A stretch of 14,193 nucleotides of DNA from JAAYAY01 sp964429355 (GTDB lineage Bacteria > Planctomycetota > Planctomycetia > Pirellulales > Thermoguttaceae): the NCBI GenBank assembly GCA_964429355.1, contig CAYSCH010000253.1, forward strand, positions 1 through 14,193. The letters run 5' to 3'. The position numbers and the translations under genes are program-made. Below are positions 1 through 6,426 of this stretch, piece by piece (position 1 is the stretch's first letter; every line of letters begins with the position of its first letter). The notes under the pieces are model-generated. The model searched no databases. It was not told the DNA's origin and was given only the letters and a program-made list of their open reading frames with translations.

Positions 1-452
1 TATTGGTCGGTCGACCTCTGCATGTGGTGACCACGTCACTGCCGGTTGCGAACCTGTTTGCCTCGGACGCGGGAAGCGACCTGGTCGTGATCGGCGGGAA
101 CATTTGCCCTCGCAGTGGCGTCGCCCAGGGCCCGATTGCAGAGGATATGATTTCGCGACTGCGTGTCGGGAAGACAGTGCTGAGTGTGGCGGGAATTTCG
201 GAAGAGGGTTTTTTCAACAATAACCTGCTGCTCGTCGAAACCGAGCGGGCAATGATGAAGGCGGCTGATCAAGTGATCGTGGTGGCCGACAGTTTGAAGT
301 TCGGTCGCCAGAGTCTCGCCCACCTTTGCGAGTTGGGAGCACCGGACAGGCTGGTTGTGGATGACGAAGTCACCGAGGCCTGGAAGTTGCGAATGGCAGC
401 CGAACTCGATCTGGTGATTGCGCCCGTCGCCACTGAGCTGAAGACCGATTAG
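1..452 (+). CDS. DeoR-family transcriptional regulator, C-terminal effector domain (5' end cut by window)
   Basis: The gene is open from the left edge to the TAG at 450-452, so only about 150 C-terminal residues are visible. The N-terminal helix-turn-helix lies outside the window. What remains matches the DeoR C-terminal sensor fold, which is related to sugar-phosphate isomerases: a GGN turn (VVIGGNICPRSG), the strand GKTVLSVAGISEEGFFNNN, the stretch ETERAMMKAADQVIVVADSLKFG, and a closing LDLVIAP. DeoR-type repressors usually bind a phosphorylated sugar through this domain. The pduL gene follows within about 30 bp on the same strand, so the regulator is probably the first part of, or just upstream of, the microcompartment operon. 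Inference: it senses an intermediate such as a deoxyhexulose-1-phosphate or DHAP. Family assignment is firm; ligand and operator are unknown. Confidence 0.85.
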   Translation, partial: LVGRPLHVVTTSLPVANLFASDAGSDLVVIGGNICPRSGVAQGPIAEDMISRLRVGKTVLSVAGISEEGFFNNNLLLVETERAMMKAADQVIVVADSLKFGRQSLAHLCELGAPDRLVVDDEVTEAWKLRMAAELDLVIAPVATELKTD

Positions 453-482
453 AACGATATGGACACGAGGAACGATGCGAAG

Positions 483-1145
483 ATGAGCACCACATTGCCC
501 ATCGACCGAAGTGCAGTCGAACAGATTGTCCGCGAGATTGTTCTCAAGCAGTTGGGCGGTCCCGTTGGGAAGCCGGAGCTGGTTGTAAGCATTTCGGCGC
601 GGCATGTCCACGTCACCGACGAGGATTGTGAGCGACTCTTTGGTCCGGGACGCACACTGACTCCCGCCAAGGATCTGTATCAGGACGGCTACTATGCGGC
701 GGAAGAGACCGTGATGATCGTGGGACCGCGCCGGCGGATGCTCCCGTCGGTGCGGATCCTTGGTCCGACACGTTCAGCAACTCAAGTGGAATTGGCTTTT
801 ACGGACGGGATTTCTCTGGGAATCGACATTCCGGTTCGCCAGAGCGGCGACGTGAAGGGGACGCCGGGATGCACGTTGATCGGTCCCGCAGGATCTATTG
901 ATTTGAAAGAAGGGGTCATCCGGGCGGAACGCCATGTACACATGGGACCGGAAGACGCGAAGTTCTACGGAGTCAAGGACGGCGACCGGATGAGTCTGCG
1001 AGTGAATTCGCCGTGTCGGACGGTTTTTGAGAACTTGCTGGTTCGGGTGGGGGACAAGATCAAACTGGAAGTCCACCTGGACACGGACGAGGGCAATGCG
1101 GCGGACCTGGAAAACGCGGCGAGCGTTGAACTATTCAAACCTTGA
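483..1145 (+). CDS. pduL: PduL-type phosphate propanoyltransferase (phosphotransacylase), microcompartment cargo
   Basis: The product converts acyl-CoA plus phosphate into acyl-phosphate and CoA inside the microcompartment, recycling CoA for the aldehyde dehydrogenase. Two PduL domains are visible. The metal-binding signatures are SARHVHVT (His41, His43) and AERHVHMGPED (His151, His153), followed by the C-terminal signature HLDTDEGNA (His198). Residues 8-24 (DRSAVEQIVREIVLKQL) form an amphipathic helix of the encapsulation-peptide type. I chose the ATG at 483 because GAGGAA (467-472) sits 10 nt upstream. The ATG at 459 has no clear Shine-Dalgarno sequence and would add 8 residues. At 220 aa the length is normal for PduL with an encapsulation peptide. 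The gene follows the regulator closely and precedes the first hexamer shell gene after a 137-bp gap containing a long stem-loop. Confidence 0.95.
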   Translation: MSTTLPIDRSAVEQIVREIVLKQLGGPVGKPELVVSISARHVHVTDEDCERLFGPGRTLTPAKDLYQDGYYAAEETVMIVGPRRRMLPSVRILGPTRSATQVELAFTDGISLGIDIPVRQSGDVKGTPGCTLIGPAGSIDLKEGVIRAERHVHMGPEDAKFYGVKDGDRMSLRVNSPCRTVFENLLVRVGDKIKLEVHLDTDEGNAADLENAASVELFKP

Positions 1146-1167
1146 TTGTGAGACTTTGCGATTGGAC

Positions 1168-1205
1168 TTGGGCGGATTTCGCCTGAAGGCTCCAAATCTG
1201 CCCAA
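1168..1205 (+). other. 12-bp stem-loop between pduL and first BMC-H gene
   Basis: The left arm TTGGGCGGATTT (1168-1179) pairs with AAATCTGCCCAA (1194-1205): 11 Watson-Crick pairs and one G-U pair. The 14-nt loop can form an inner GCC-TGAA-GGC hairpin (1181-1190). The stem begins 22 nt after the pduL stop and ends 77 nt before the BMC-H start. No T-run follows, so it does not look like a standard intrinsic terminator. It could be a partial terminator, an mRNA-end stabiliser or a processing site that raises shell-gene mRNA over enzyme mRNA. The structure is seen in the sequence; the function is inferred. Confidence 0.6.
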
Positions 1206-1282
1206 TGCAGAACATGGCTGGAAGTAGTTACCCCCTAACGACGAGAAGAGTTTTCGGTACACCGAACTGGGAGAAATGATTT

Positions 1283-1603
1283 ATGGCAAAGAACTTGGAA
1301 GCGCTGGGCATGATCGAGGCCAAGGGTTTCGTGACCTTGGTTGAAGCCAGCGACGCAATGTTGAAAGCGGCCAACGTCGAGTTTCTTGGATGGGACAAGG
1401 TTGGAAGCGGGCTTGTCACGGCATTCGTGACTGGTGACGTTGCCGCGGTCAAGGCCGCCACCGATGCCGGTGCCAATGCCGGTGCGAGAATTGGCGAGAT
1501 CGTAAGCGTGCAAGTGATTCCGCGTCCCCACGAAGATCTGGATATCGTACTGCCTCCTCCGGTAGCCGGAGCCAAGAGCGCTCGCAAGAACGCCACTACT
1601 TGA
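1283..1603 (+). CDS. BMC-H hexameric microcompartment shell protein 1 (PduA-like)
   Basis: This is a single Pf00936-type BMC domain that forms the flat hexameric facets of the shell. The order is typical: MIEAKGFVTLVEASDAMLKAA at residues 10-30, the pore loop DKVGSGLV at 38-45, VTGDVAAVKAATDAGANAG at 49-67, and the strand ending QVIPRPHEDL near 77-86. The pore segment VGSG matches the PduA KIGSG loop that lines the central metabolite pore. At 106 aa it is longer than the 89-aa paralogue because of a Pro- and Lys/Arg-containing tail (residues 88-106). Start ATG 1283 has GGGAGA (1269-1274) upstream. The gene is followed by the second BMC-H gene after 73 bp. Identification is secure; which metabolites cross the pore is unknown. 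Confidence 0.96.
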   Translation: MAKNLEALGMIEAKGFVTLVEASDAMLKAANVEFLGWDKVGSGLVTAFVTGDVAAVKAATDAGANAGARIGEIVSVQVIPRPHEDLDIVLPPPVAGAKSARKNATT

Positions 1604-1676
1604 GCGGTATCGGCGGTTCTTGATCTGCGACCAGATTTGAAACATATCGGGCTTTCTTTTAGAGGACTAGACAACG

Positions 1677-1946
1677 ATGCAAGACGCGATTGGATTGATC
1701 GAAACGAAGGGTTTGGTAGCTTTGGTCGAGGCGACCGATGCCATGGCGAAAGCTGCCAATGTACAAATCGTCAAGCGGATTCAGATCGGTGGTGGCCTGG
1801 TGACCACGGTCGTTCGCGGCGATGTGGGAAGCGTGCGAGCCGCCGTGGAGGCGGGCGCCAATGCGGCCAGCCAGATCGGCGAATTGGTGGCGAGCCACAT
1901 TATTCCGCGGCCCGCCGACGGAGTGATCGCAGCATACCTGGACTGA
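1677..1946 (+). CDS. BMC-H hexameric microcompartment shell protein 2
   Basis: This second single-domain BMC shell protein is 89 aa, the compact family size. Landmarks are AIGLIETKGLVALVEATDAM at residues 4-23, a pore loop RIQIGGGLV at 34-42, RGDVGSVRAAVEAGANAA at 47-64, and HIIPRPADGV near 74-83. The pore triplet is GGG where paralogue 1 has GSG, so the two hexamers probably differ in pore lining and selectivity. AGAGGA (1661-1666) lies 10 nt before the ATG. A small hairpin (ATCTG/CAGAT, 1623-1636) sits in the short gap upstream. The tandem arrangement and shared landmarks suggest an old duplication. The 168-bp region after it leads to the kinase gene. Family call is certain; its exact role in facet assembly is inferred. 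Confidence 0.96.
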   Translation: MQDAIGLIETKGLVALVEATDAMAKAANVQIVKRIQIGGGLVTTVVRGDVGSVRAAVEAGANAASQIGELVASHIIPRPADGVIAAYLD

Positions 1947-2097
1947 AACGACTCGGGGAGTGAGTCCGGCGCAACGTCCGGCGTCTGCGTGCGAGGGATC
2001 CGTGGGGCAGGAGACCAGGCCTGTTTAAGGCCGGTTACAGACCTGTCCTGGGAGGCTAATGCACGGGAAGACACGGGACTGGCACGGTGCGCCTTGC

Positions 2098-2109
2098 AGG
2101 AGGAGAAGG
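2098..2109 (+). promoter_or_regulatory. Strong ribosome binding site that fixes the kinase start
   Basis: AGGAGGAGAAGG ends 5 nt before the ATG at 2115. The reading frame is open back to about 1989, but this Shine-Dalgarno sequence and the canonical acetate-kinase N-terminus (MKVLVANLGS) both place the start at 2115. Confidence 0.75.
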
Positions 2110-2114
2110 AAGCC

Positions 2115-3299
2115 ATGAAGGTTCTGGTGGCGAATCTCGGTTCGACGAGCTTCAAATATCGGCTGTTCGACATGAACGGCGAGCGGCAGATTGCCCGCGG
2201 CGGTATCGAGCGAATTGGTGCTGCCGAGAGCCGCTGCTTTGTCGAGATTGGCGGCAGCCGTCGCGAGGAGACCGCGCCCGTTCCGGATCACGCAGAAGCG
2301 GTTCGCCGCTGCCTGGCCCAGTTGACCGATCCTGAGAGCGGCTGCATAAAATCGGCTGGCGAGGTTTCGGCGATCGGATTCAAAGCGGTACACGGCGGCT
2401 CCGTGAGCGGTGTTCAGCGGGTGACCTCCGAACTCCTTGATGCCATGGAGGAGATGAACGGCGTGGCTCCGGCGCACAACCCGCCGTATATCAAGGCCAT
2501 GAGGCTGCTCAACGAGCAGTTGCCCGAGATTCCCCTCGTGGCGGCGTTCGAGACGGACTTTCACCAGACGATTCCGGCCCGGAATCGCTACTATGCGATC
2601 CCCTACGAGTGGGCCACCGAGGGCCTTGTGCGGCGATGGGGCTTTCACGGCGCGAGCCATCGCTACATTGCCGTGCGCACAGCGGAATTGCTGGGACGGA
2701 AGGATTTGCGAGTGATCTCGTGCCACCTGGGAGGATCGAGCTCCCTGACTGCGATCCGCGACGGGCGAAGCGTGGGAAACAGCCTGGGCATGAGCCCTCA
2801 GACTGGGCTGCCCCATAACAACCGAGTCGGCGATTTCGATCCCTTTGCGCTGCCGGTCATCATGAAACGCACGGGCAAATCGCTCGAGGAGGTTCTCGAC
2901 GATCTGGCCTGCCGAAGCGGCCTGCTCGGGCTCAGCGGCGTGGGAGGTGATGTCCGCGACGTGAGTGAAGCGGCCGAGAAGGGCAACGAGCGAGCCCAGT
3001 TGGCACTGGAAGTATTTGCCGGCGCTGTCCGGCAGTACCTTGGGGCCTATCTGGTTGAACTCGGCGGTGCCGACGCGATCGTGTTCACCGGAGGAATTGG
3101 CGAGAACCGCGCCAGCTTTCGGACTCGGGTCTGCGAGGGTCTGGAGGAGCTCGGAATCGTGCTGGACGCCGAGAAGAACGCCGCGGCACGAAACGAGGCC
3201 CCGATCCATGCGGAATCAAGTCGGACGCAGATCTGGGTCATCCCGACGAACGAGGAGCTGATCGTGGCCCGGCAGGCCAAGGAGTTGCTGGGAAGTTAG
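2115..3299 (+). CDS. Acetate/propionate kinase-family acyl kinase (divergent; possibly lactate/propionate-specific)
   Basis: The enzyme transfers phosphate from acyl-phosphate to ADP, giving ATP and a carboxylate; it is the energy-yielding last step after PduL. At 394 aa it has normal AckA length and full ASKHA-fold landmarks: NLGSTSFKYRL (7-17), AVHGG (91-95), AHNPP (120-124), RRWGFHGASHRY (173-184), CHLGGSSSL (203-211), NRVGDFDP (236-243), FTGGIGENR (324-332) and PTNEE (377-381). Compared with known AckA enzymes, the catalytic Arg of GHRVVHGG is Lys90, the Asp of FDTAFHQT is Glu146, the Asn of HLGNG is Gly207, and the pocket Leu of APLHNPP is Ala120. His178, His204, Arg237 and Glu380 are kept. 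There is no encapsulation-peptide-like terminus, so it probably works in the cytosol. The smaller residue at 120 would suit an acyl group larger than acetyl; this is an inference. Confidence 0.9.
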   Translation: MKVLVANLGSTSFKYRLFDMNGERQIARGGIERIGAAESRCFVEIGGSRREETAPVPDHAEAVRRCLAQLTDPESGCIKSAGEVSAIGFKAVHGGSVSGVQRVTSELLDAMEEMNGVAPAHNPPYIKAMRLLNEQLPEIPLVAAFETDFHQTIPARNRYYAIPYEWATEGLVRRWGFHGASHRYIAVRTAELLGRKDLRVISCHLGGSSSLTAIRDGRSVGNSLGMSPQTGLPHNNRVGDFDPFALPVIMKRTGKSLEEVLDDLACRSGLLGLSGVGGDVRDVSEAAEKGNERAQLALEVFAGAVRQYLGAYLVELGGADAIVFTGGIGENRASFRTRVCEGLEELGIVLDAEKNAAARNEAPIHAESSRTQIWVIPTNEELIVARQAKELLGS

Positions 3300-3309
3300 G
3301 TGAGAGATG

Positions 3310-3342
3310 TGGGATACTGCGACAGGTTGAAATCGTATCCCA
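3310..3342 (+). other. 8-bp perfect stem-loop just after the kinase gene
   Basis: TGGGATAC (3310-3317) and GTATCCCA (3335-3342) are exact inverted copies around a 17-nt loop, starting 11 nt after the kinase stop. No T-run follows. It may be a weak terminator or mRNA 3'-end structure, or half of an operator. The right arm is part of a 13-nt motif repeated at 3474-3486. Confidence 0.4.
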
Positions 3343-3486
3343 GGGGGCGGCAGGGCCGGTGAGCCAAAGCGAGCTACCGCTCGGCTCGAGTGGCCTGCTC
3401 CCGGCAAGTCGCGGATCTTTGTGAAAAACTTCACGATCTTTGAGGGTAGCAGTACAGAGCGTGCAATACGGTAAAATCGCATCCCA
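3330..3486 (+). repeat. 13-nt near-identical direct repeat in the kinase/BMC-P1 gap
   Basis: AAATCGTATCCCA (3330-3342) and AAATCGCATCCCA (3474-3486) differ at one base and lie 144 bp apart; the second ends 21 nt before the BMC-P1 start. Between them is a small hairpin GTGAA-AAAC-TTCAC (3421-3434). This 208-bp gap is the largest in the operon, and it holds no ORF I can support. DeoR-type repressors often use repeated half-sites, so these are candidate operator elements. No convincing -35/-10 pair was found next to them. Confidence 0.35.
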
Positions 3487-3507
3487 CTTGAGAACAGGAC
3501 CACAAGG

Positions 3508-3831
3508 GTGTTTGTAGCCAAAGTCACCGGATCGATGATCGCAACGCAGAAGGCTGCCTCGATGGTCGGCCAGAGGTTGCTCGTTGTCGAACCTTACCGG
3601 CTCGACGGCAAGACCCGCGATCATCTGGTCACCACGGGGCGCACCTTCGTGGCCGTCGACACGGTCGGCGCCGGCGAGGGCGAGTTCGTGCTGATCTGCC
3701 AGGGATCGAGTGCCCGGCTGACGCCGGAGACGAAAAATCTTCCGGTCGACACGGTTGTGATCGGCATTGTGGACAGCGTGCACATCGATCACACATGCGT
3801 GTATGCCAAGGACGGCGAACCGAAGGAGTGA
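3508..3831 (+). CDS. BMC-P (EutN/CcmL) pentameric microcompartment vertex protein 1
   Basis: EutN/CcmL-family proteins form pentamers that cap the shell vertices. This 107-aa copy starts MFVAKVTGSMIATQKAASMV, the classical BMC-P N-terminus. It continues with QRLLVVEPYRLDG and the conserved core VAVDTVGAGEGEFVLICQGSSAR (49-71), and ends VDTVVIGIVDSVHI. The start codon is GTG at 3508, with AGGA (3494-3497) 10 nt upstream. It resembles the canonical EutN/CcmL consensus more than the other two copies here do, so it is probably the ancestral-type pentamer. The gene stands after the 208-bp gap that separates it from the kinase, and 77 bp before the aldehyde dehydrogenase gene. The family call is certain. 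Confidence 0.95.
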   Translation: MFVAKVTGSMIATQKAASMVGQRLLVVEPYRLDGKTRDHLVTTGRTFVAVDTVGAGEGEFVLICQGSSARLTPETKNLPVDTVVIGIVDSVHIDHTCVYAKDGEPKE

Positions 3832-3908
3832 GTCGATTTCCATCGGCCACCAAGAACGAATAATCCGTCAAGAACGACCAATTAAGATACAGAAGAGGGT
3901 CTTTCGTC

Positions 3909-5345
3909 ATGCAAGTGAATGAGGCCTTGATCCGCAACGTCGTGGAGGAAGTGATCAACCGACTCGGCAACGGCGTGCCCGCCGGTCCGGTTGGCCGCAG
4001 CTATGCGGGCCGATTCGGCCTGTTCACCGACGTCAACGAGGCGGTTGCTGCCGCCCGGGACGCTTTCGAGCAGCTCTCGCGGCGAACGGTCGAAGACCGG
4101 AAAAGGATCATCTCGCATATTCGTCGCATCGCCATCGACCAGTGCGTGGAATTGGGCACGATGGAGATGAACGAGACCAAGATCGGCCGGTTGGCTCACA
4201 AGATCGAGAAGCTGAAGACCCTGGGCGAGCGGTCGCCGGGTGTCGAGTTCATGCGGAGCGAGGTGTTCAGCGGTGACCACGGCCTGGCCGTCATCGAACA
4301 CGCCCCGTTCGGTGTGATTGCCGCGGTCACTCCGGTAACGCATTCGCTGCCGACCCTGACGGGGAACGCAGTCAGCATGATAGCGGCCGGGAACACGCTG
4401 GTCGTCAATCCGCACCCGAGCGGCAAGCGAGTGGCTGCCGAAGGGGTCCGGCGTTACAACGAAGCGATTTACCGCGACCTGGGGATCGACAACCTGATTT
4501 GCGTGATCGTGGAGCCCACGTTGGAGTCTGCGGCCACTCTCTTCAAGCATCGCGACATCAACCTGATCTCGGTAACCGGCGGACCGGGAGTAGCCCGAGC
4601 GGCCATGAGCCAGCCCAAGCGAGCGATCGTGGCAGGGCCGGGCAACCCGCCGGTCGTGGTGGATGCGACGGCCGACCTGGATCGGGCGGCCCGCTGCATC
4701 ATTCAGGGAGCCGGGTACGACAATAACCTGCTTTGCATTGCCGAGAAACAGGTGTTTGTCGTGGAGCAGGTGTTCGACCGAATGATGGCCGCCATGGAGC
4801 GGGCCGGTTCGGTGCGGCTCAATGCTGCGGAAGTGGACGCCTTCACGAAGGCCGCCATGACGTCGGTTGGAGACGGTGCCGACCGGCACGACGTCCCCCA
4901 TCGCGATTTTCTGGGTCAGGACGCCTCGAAAATGGCAGCCGGCATCGGCAAGAAGATTCCCGACAGCGTGGAGGTGATTTTCGGCGAAACGGACGAGTCC
5001 AATCCGTTCGTGCCGGTCGAGCAAATGATGCCTTTCCTGCCGTTCGTGCGTGCCAGGAACGTCGACCACGCGATCGATATGGCTGTCCGTAGCGAACACG
5101 GTTTCCGACACACGGCGATCATTCATTCCCACGACGTGACCAACATGACCAAGATGGGTAAGGCCGTGGACACAACCATCTTTGTGAAGAACGGGCCGAG
5201 CATGGCGGGCCTCGGCCTCGGTGGAGAAGGATACATCTCCTTCTCGATCGCCGGTCCCACGGGTGAGGGAATCACTACGCCGCTGACGTTCACGCGAGAA
5301 CGACGCTGCTCGATGATCGACAACCTGAGAGTGTTGGGCAAGTAG
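3909..5345 (+). CDS. pduP: CoA-acylating aldehyde dehydrogenase, PduP/EutE type, microcompartment cargo
   Basis: The enzyme oxidises an aldehyde (lactaldehyde or propionaldehyde in this type of locus) with NAD+ and CoA to acyl-CoA. At 478 aa it has full family length. Residues 3-20 (VNEALIRNVVEEVINRLG) are an amphipathic encapsulation-peptide-like helix, followed by a Gly/Pro linker. The aldehyde dehydrogenase domain begins around residue 36. Signatures are FGVIAAVTPVTHSLPT (134-149), NTLVVNPHPSGK (162-173), VTGGPGVAR (222-230) and the catalytic segment GYDNNLLCIAEK, with Cys276 as nucleophile. GLGGEGYISFSIAGPTGEG near the C-terminus is typical of the CoA-acylating branch rather than ordinary ALDHs. 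AGAAGAGGG (3892-3900) lies 8 nt before the ATG. In this operon it supplies PduL with substrate. Functional class is firm; the natural aldehyde is inferred from the aldolase. Confidence 0.95.
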   Translation: MQVNEALIRNVVEEVINRLGNGVPAGPVGRSYAGRFGLFTDVNEAVAAARDAFEQLSRRTVEDRKRIISHIRRIAIDQCVELGTMEMNETKIGRLAHKIEKLKTLGERSPGVEFMRSEVFSGDHGLAVIEHAPFGVIAAVTPVTHSLPTLTGNAVSMIAAGNTLVVNPHPSGKRVAAEGVRRYNEAIYRDLGIDNLICVIVEPTLESAATLFKHRDINLISVTGGPGVARAAMSQPKRAIVAGPGNPPVVVDATADLDRAARCIIQGAGYDNNLLCIAEKQVFVVEQVFDRMMAAMERAGSVRLNAAEVDAFTKAAMTSVGDGADRHDVPHRDFLGQDASKMAAGIGKKIPDSVEVIFGETDESNPFVPVEQMMPFLPFVRARNVDHAIDMAVRSEHGFRHTAIIHSHDVTNMTKMGKAVDTTIFVKNGPSMAGLGLGGEGYISFSIAGPTGEGITTPLTFTRERRCSMIDNLRVLGK

Positions 5346-5368
5346 CCAGAAGGCCGACTGGGTGGACG

Positions 5369-5629
5369 ATGTTGACGGGCAAGGTAATTGGACACGCGAC
5401 GGCGACGGTGAAGCATCCGTCGATGGAAGGCTGGAAGCTGCTGGTCGTCCAGCCGCTGGCGGCCGACGGACGTTCGGCGGACGGCGAACCGGTTCTCGCT
5501 GTCGACCGGCTGGGTGCGGGGCGGCGAGATCGGGTGATCATCAGCAGCGATGGCAAGTCCACCCGGGAGCTGATCGGCCACATGGCCACGCCCGTCCGCT
5601 GGGCAGTGATTGGCATTCAGGATAGTTGA
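5369..5629 (+). CDS. BMC-P (EutN/CcmL) pentameric microcompartment vertex protein 2
   Basis: This is a compact 86-aa EutN/CcmL protein. The order is MLTGKVIGHATATVKHPSM (1-19), WKLLVVQPLAADG (22-34), the conserved core VLAVDRLGAGRRDRVIISSDG, and the closing strand WAVIGIQDS. The core LGAGxxDxVIxSSDG matches the vertex-protein pore loop region. It begins 23 bp after the aldehyde dehydrogenase stop and ends 31 bp before the RpiB-like cargo gene, so it is clearly in the operon. The ribosome binding site is not obvious; AGAAGG lies further upstream than usual, which may point to translational coupling with the dehydrogenase. Having three different pentamer genes in one locus is normal for PVM-type microcompartments. 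The family call is secure. Confidence 0.93.
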   Translation: MLTGKVIGHATATVKHPSMEGWKLLVVQPLAADGRSADGEPVLAVDRLGAGRRDRVIISSDGKSTRELIGHMATPVRWAVIGIQDS

Positions 5630-5660
5630 CAGGGAAATCCTCCACTCCACGTATTCTTCC

Positions 5661-6416
5661 ATGGTGCAAACAACCGCCGACATTGAACGAGTCGTACGCG
5701 AGGTGCTCGCCGATATGGGGTTAGCGCCTCAAGCCGCTTGCGGTTGCGCGGTGGCAGATAGTGCGTCGGCAACGAAGGAACCCGAGCAGGCCCCTAAACC
5801 GGTCGAACAAACCGTGCCGGCAGGCCGCCCTGCAGGGGATGTGGTCATCGCCGACCGTGTGGTTACTCTCGCCGGCATTGGGGATAGGCTCGTGTCCGCC
5901 CGGCGTCTGGTGATTCGGCCCCGAGCGGTGGTGACGCCTGCCGTTCGCGACGAGTTGCGGCGTCGGAATGTGGCACTGATCGTGGAGGACCACGCGGTGG
6001 CTGCTTCCGGCCCCGGCAGGATCGCGATTGCGGTGTTGGGATCGCGGATTGATCCAGCGTCGCTCGTGGGCGAATTGACGCGGCTTGGGATTGCAGTCGA
6101 TCTCCAGCGATTTGACTGTCTGATCCGGGCTACGAACGATATGGCCGCGAAGCTGAAGAATCCCGGTACGGCGGGCGTGCTTCTGAGCAACCACGGGGCC
6201 GTCGCCATGTGTCTGGCGAACCGGCACCAGGCAGTCCGCGCCGTCCTGGCGTCCGATGAAAGCCGCACGGCGGGTGATGCCGTGTCGGTGGGGGCCAACA
6301 TGCTCGTGGTGGAACCGCGCCGCATGGCGCCGGAATCGATGGTTCCTGTTGTGGTGGCATTCTGCCGGCAAGGTCCGGGGGAATGTCCGGAGGAATTGCG
6401 GGAGCGATTGGCCTGA
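5661..6416 (+). CDS. Microcompartment-associated protein with encapsulation-like peptide and degenerate RpiB/LacA-like domain
   Basis: This 251-aa protein is of unknown function. Residues 5-20 (TADIERVVREVLADMG) form an amphipathic helix like those on PduL and the aldehyde dehydrogenase. A Pro/Ala/Glu linker runs to about residue 60. A small module around 61-110 contains VIRPRAVVTPAVRDELRRRNVAL, resembling the TPxARDxL motif of other microcompartment accessory proteins. Residues 119-235 follow the RpiB/LacA sugar-phosphate isomerase pattern: IAIAVLGS, GVLLSNHGAVAMCLANRHQ (172-190), then AVRAVLASDE and VGANMLVVEPR. The RpiB N-terminal DH motif is absent, and the catalytic Cys of the LICGTG loop aligns with Ser176, so isomerase activity is unlikely. 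A weak TTG start at 5610 exists, but ATG 5661 places the helix at the N-terminus. There is no good Shine-Dalgarno sequence. It is probably a cargo or scaffold protein. Confidence 0.8.
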   Translation: MVQTTADIERVVREVLADMGLAPQAACGCAVADSASATKEPEQAPKPVEQTVPAGRPAGDVVIADRVVTLAGIGDRLVSARRLVIRPRAVVTPAVRDELRRRNVALIVEDHAVAASGPGRIAIAVLGSRIDPASLVGELTRLGIAVDLQRFDCLIRATNDMAAKLKNPGTAGVLLSNHGAVAMCLANRHQAVRAVLASDESRTAGDAVSVGANMLVVEPRRMAPESMVPVVVAFCRQGPGECPEELRERLA

Positions 6417-6426
6417 GGAACTCGCC

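Noticed and set aside
1950..1983. Inverted GACTC/GAGTC and tandem GTCCGGCG in the BMC-H2/kinase gap
   Set aside because: Very short matches in GC-rich DNA that are likely by chance; no T-run and no link to a known element.
1989..2114. Upstream extension of the kinase frame (42 codons)
   Set aside because: The strong ribosome binding site at 2098-2109 and the canonical N-terminus MKVLVANLGS fix the start at 2115; the extension shows no protein-like pattern.
2025..3209. 394-codon open frame antisense to the acyl kinase gene
   Set aside because: It mirrors the codon structure of the kinase, has no family features, and overlaps a complete, motif-rich gene.
3882..5132. 416-codon open frame antisense to the aldehyde dehydrogenase gene
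   Set aside because: It is His/Arg-rich with no recognisable motif and exists because the GC-rich sense codons leave few antisense stops; the sense strand encodes an intact enzyme.
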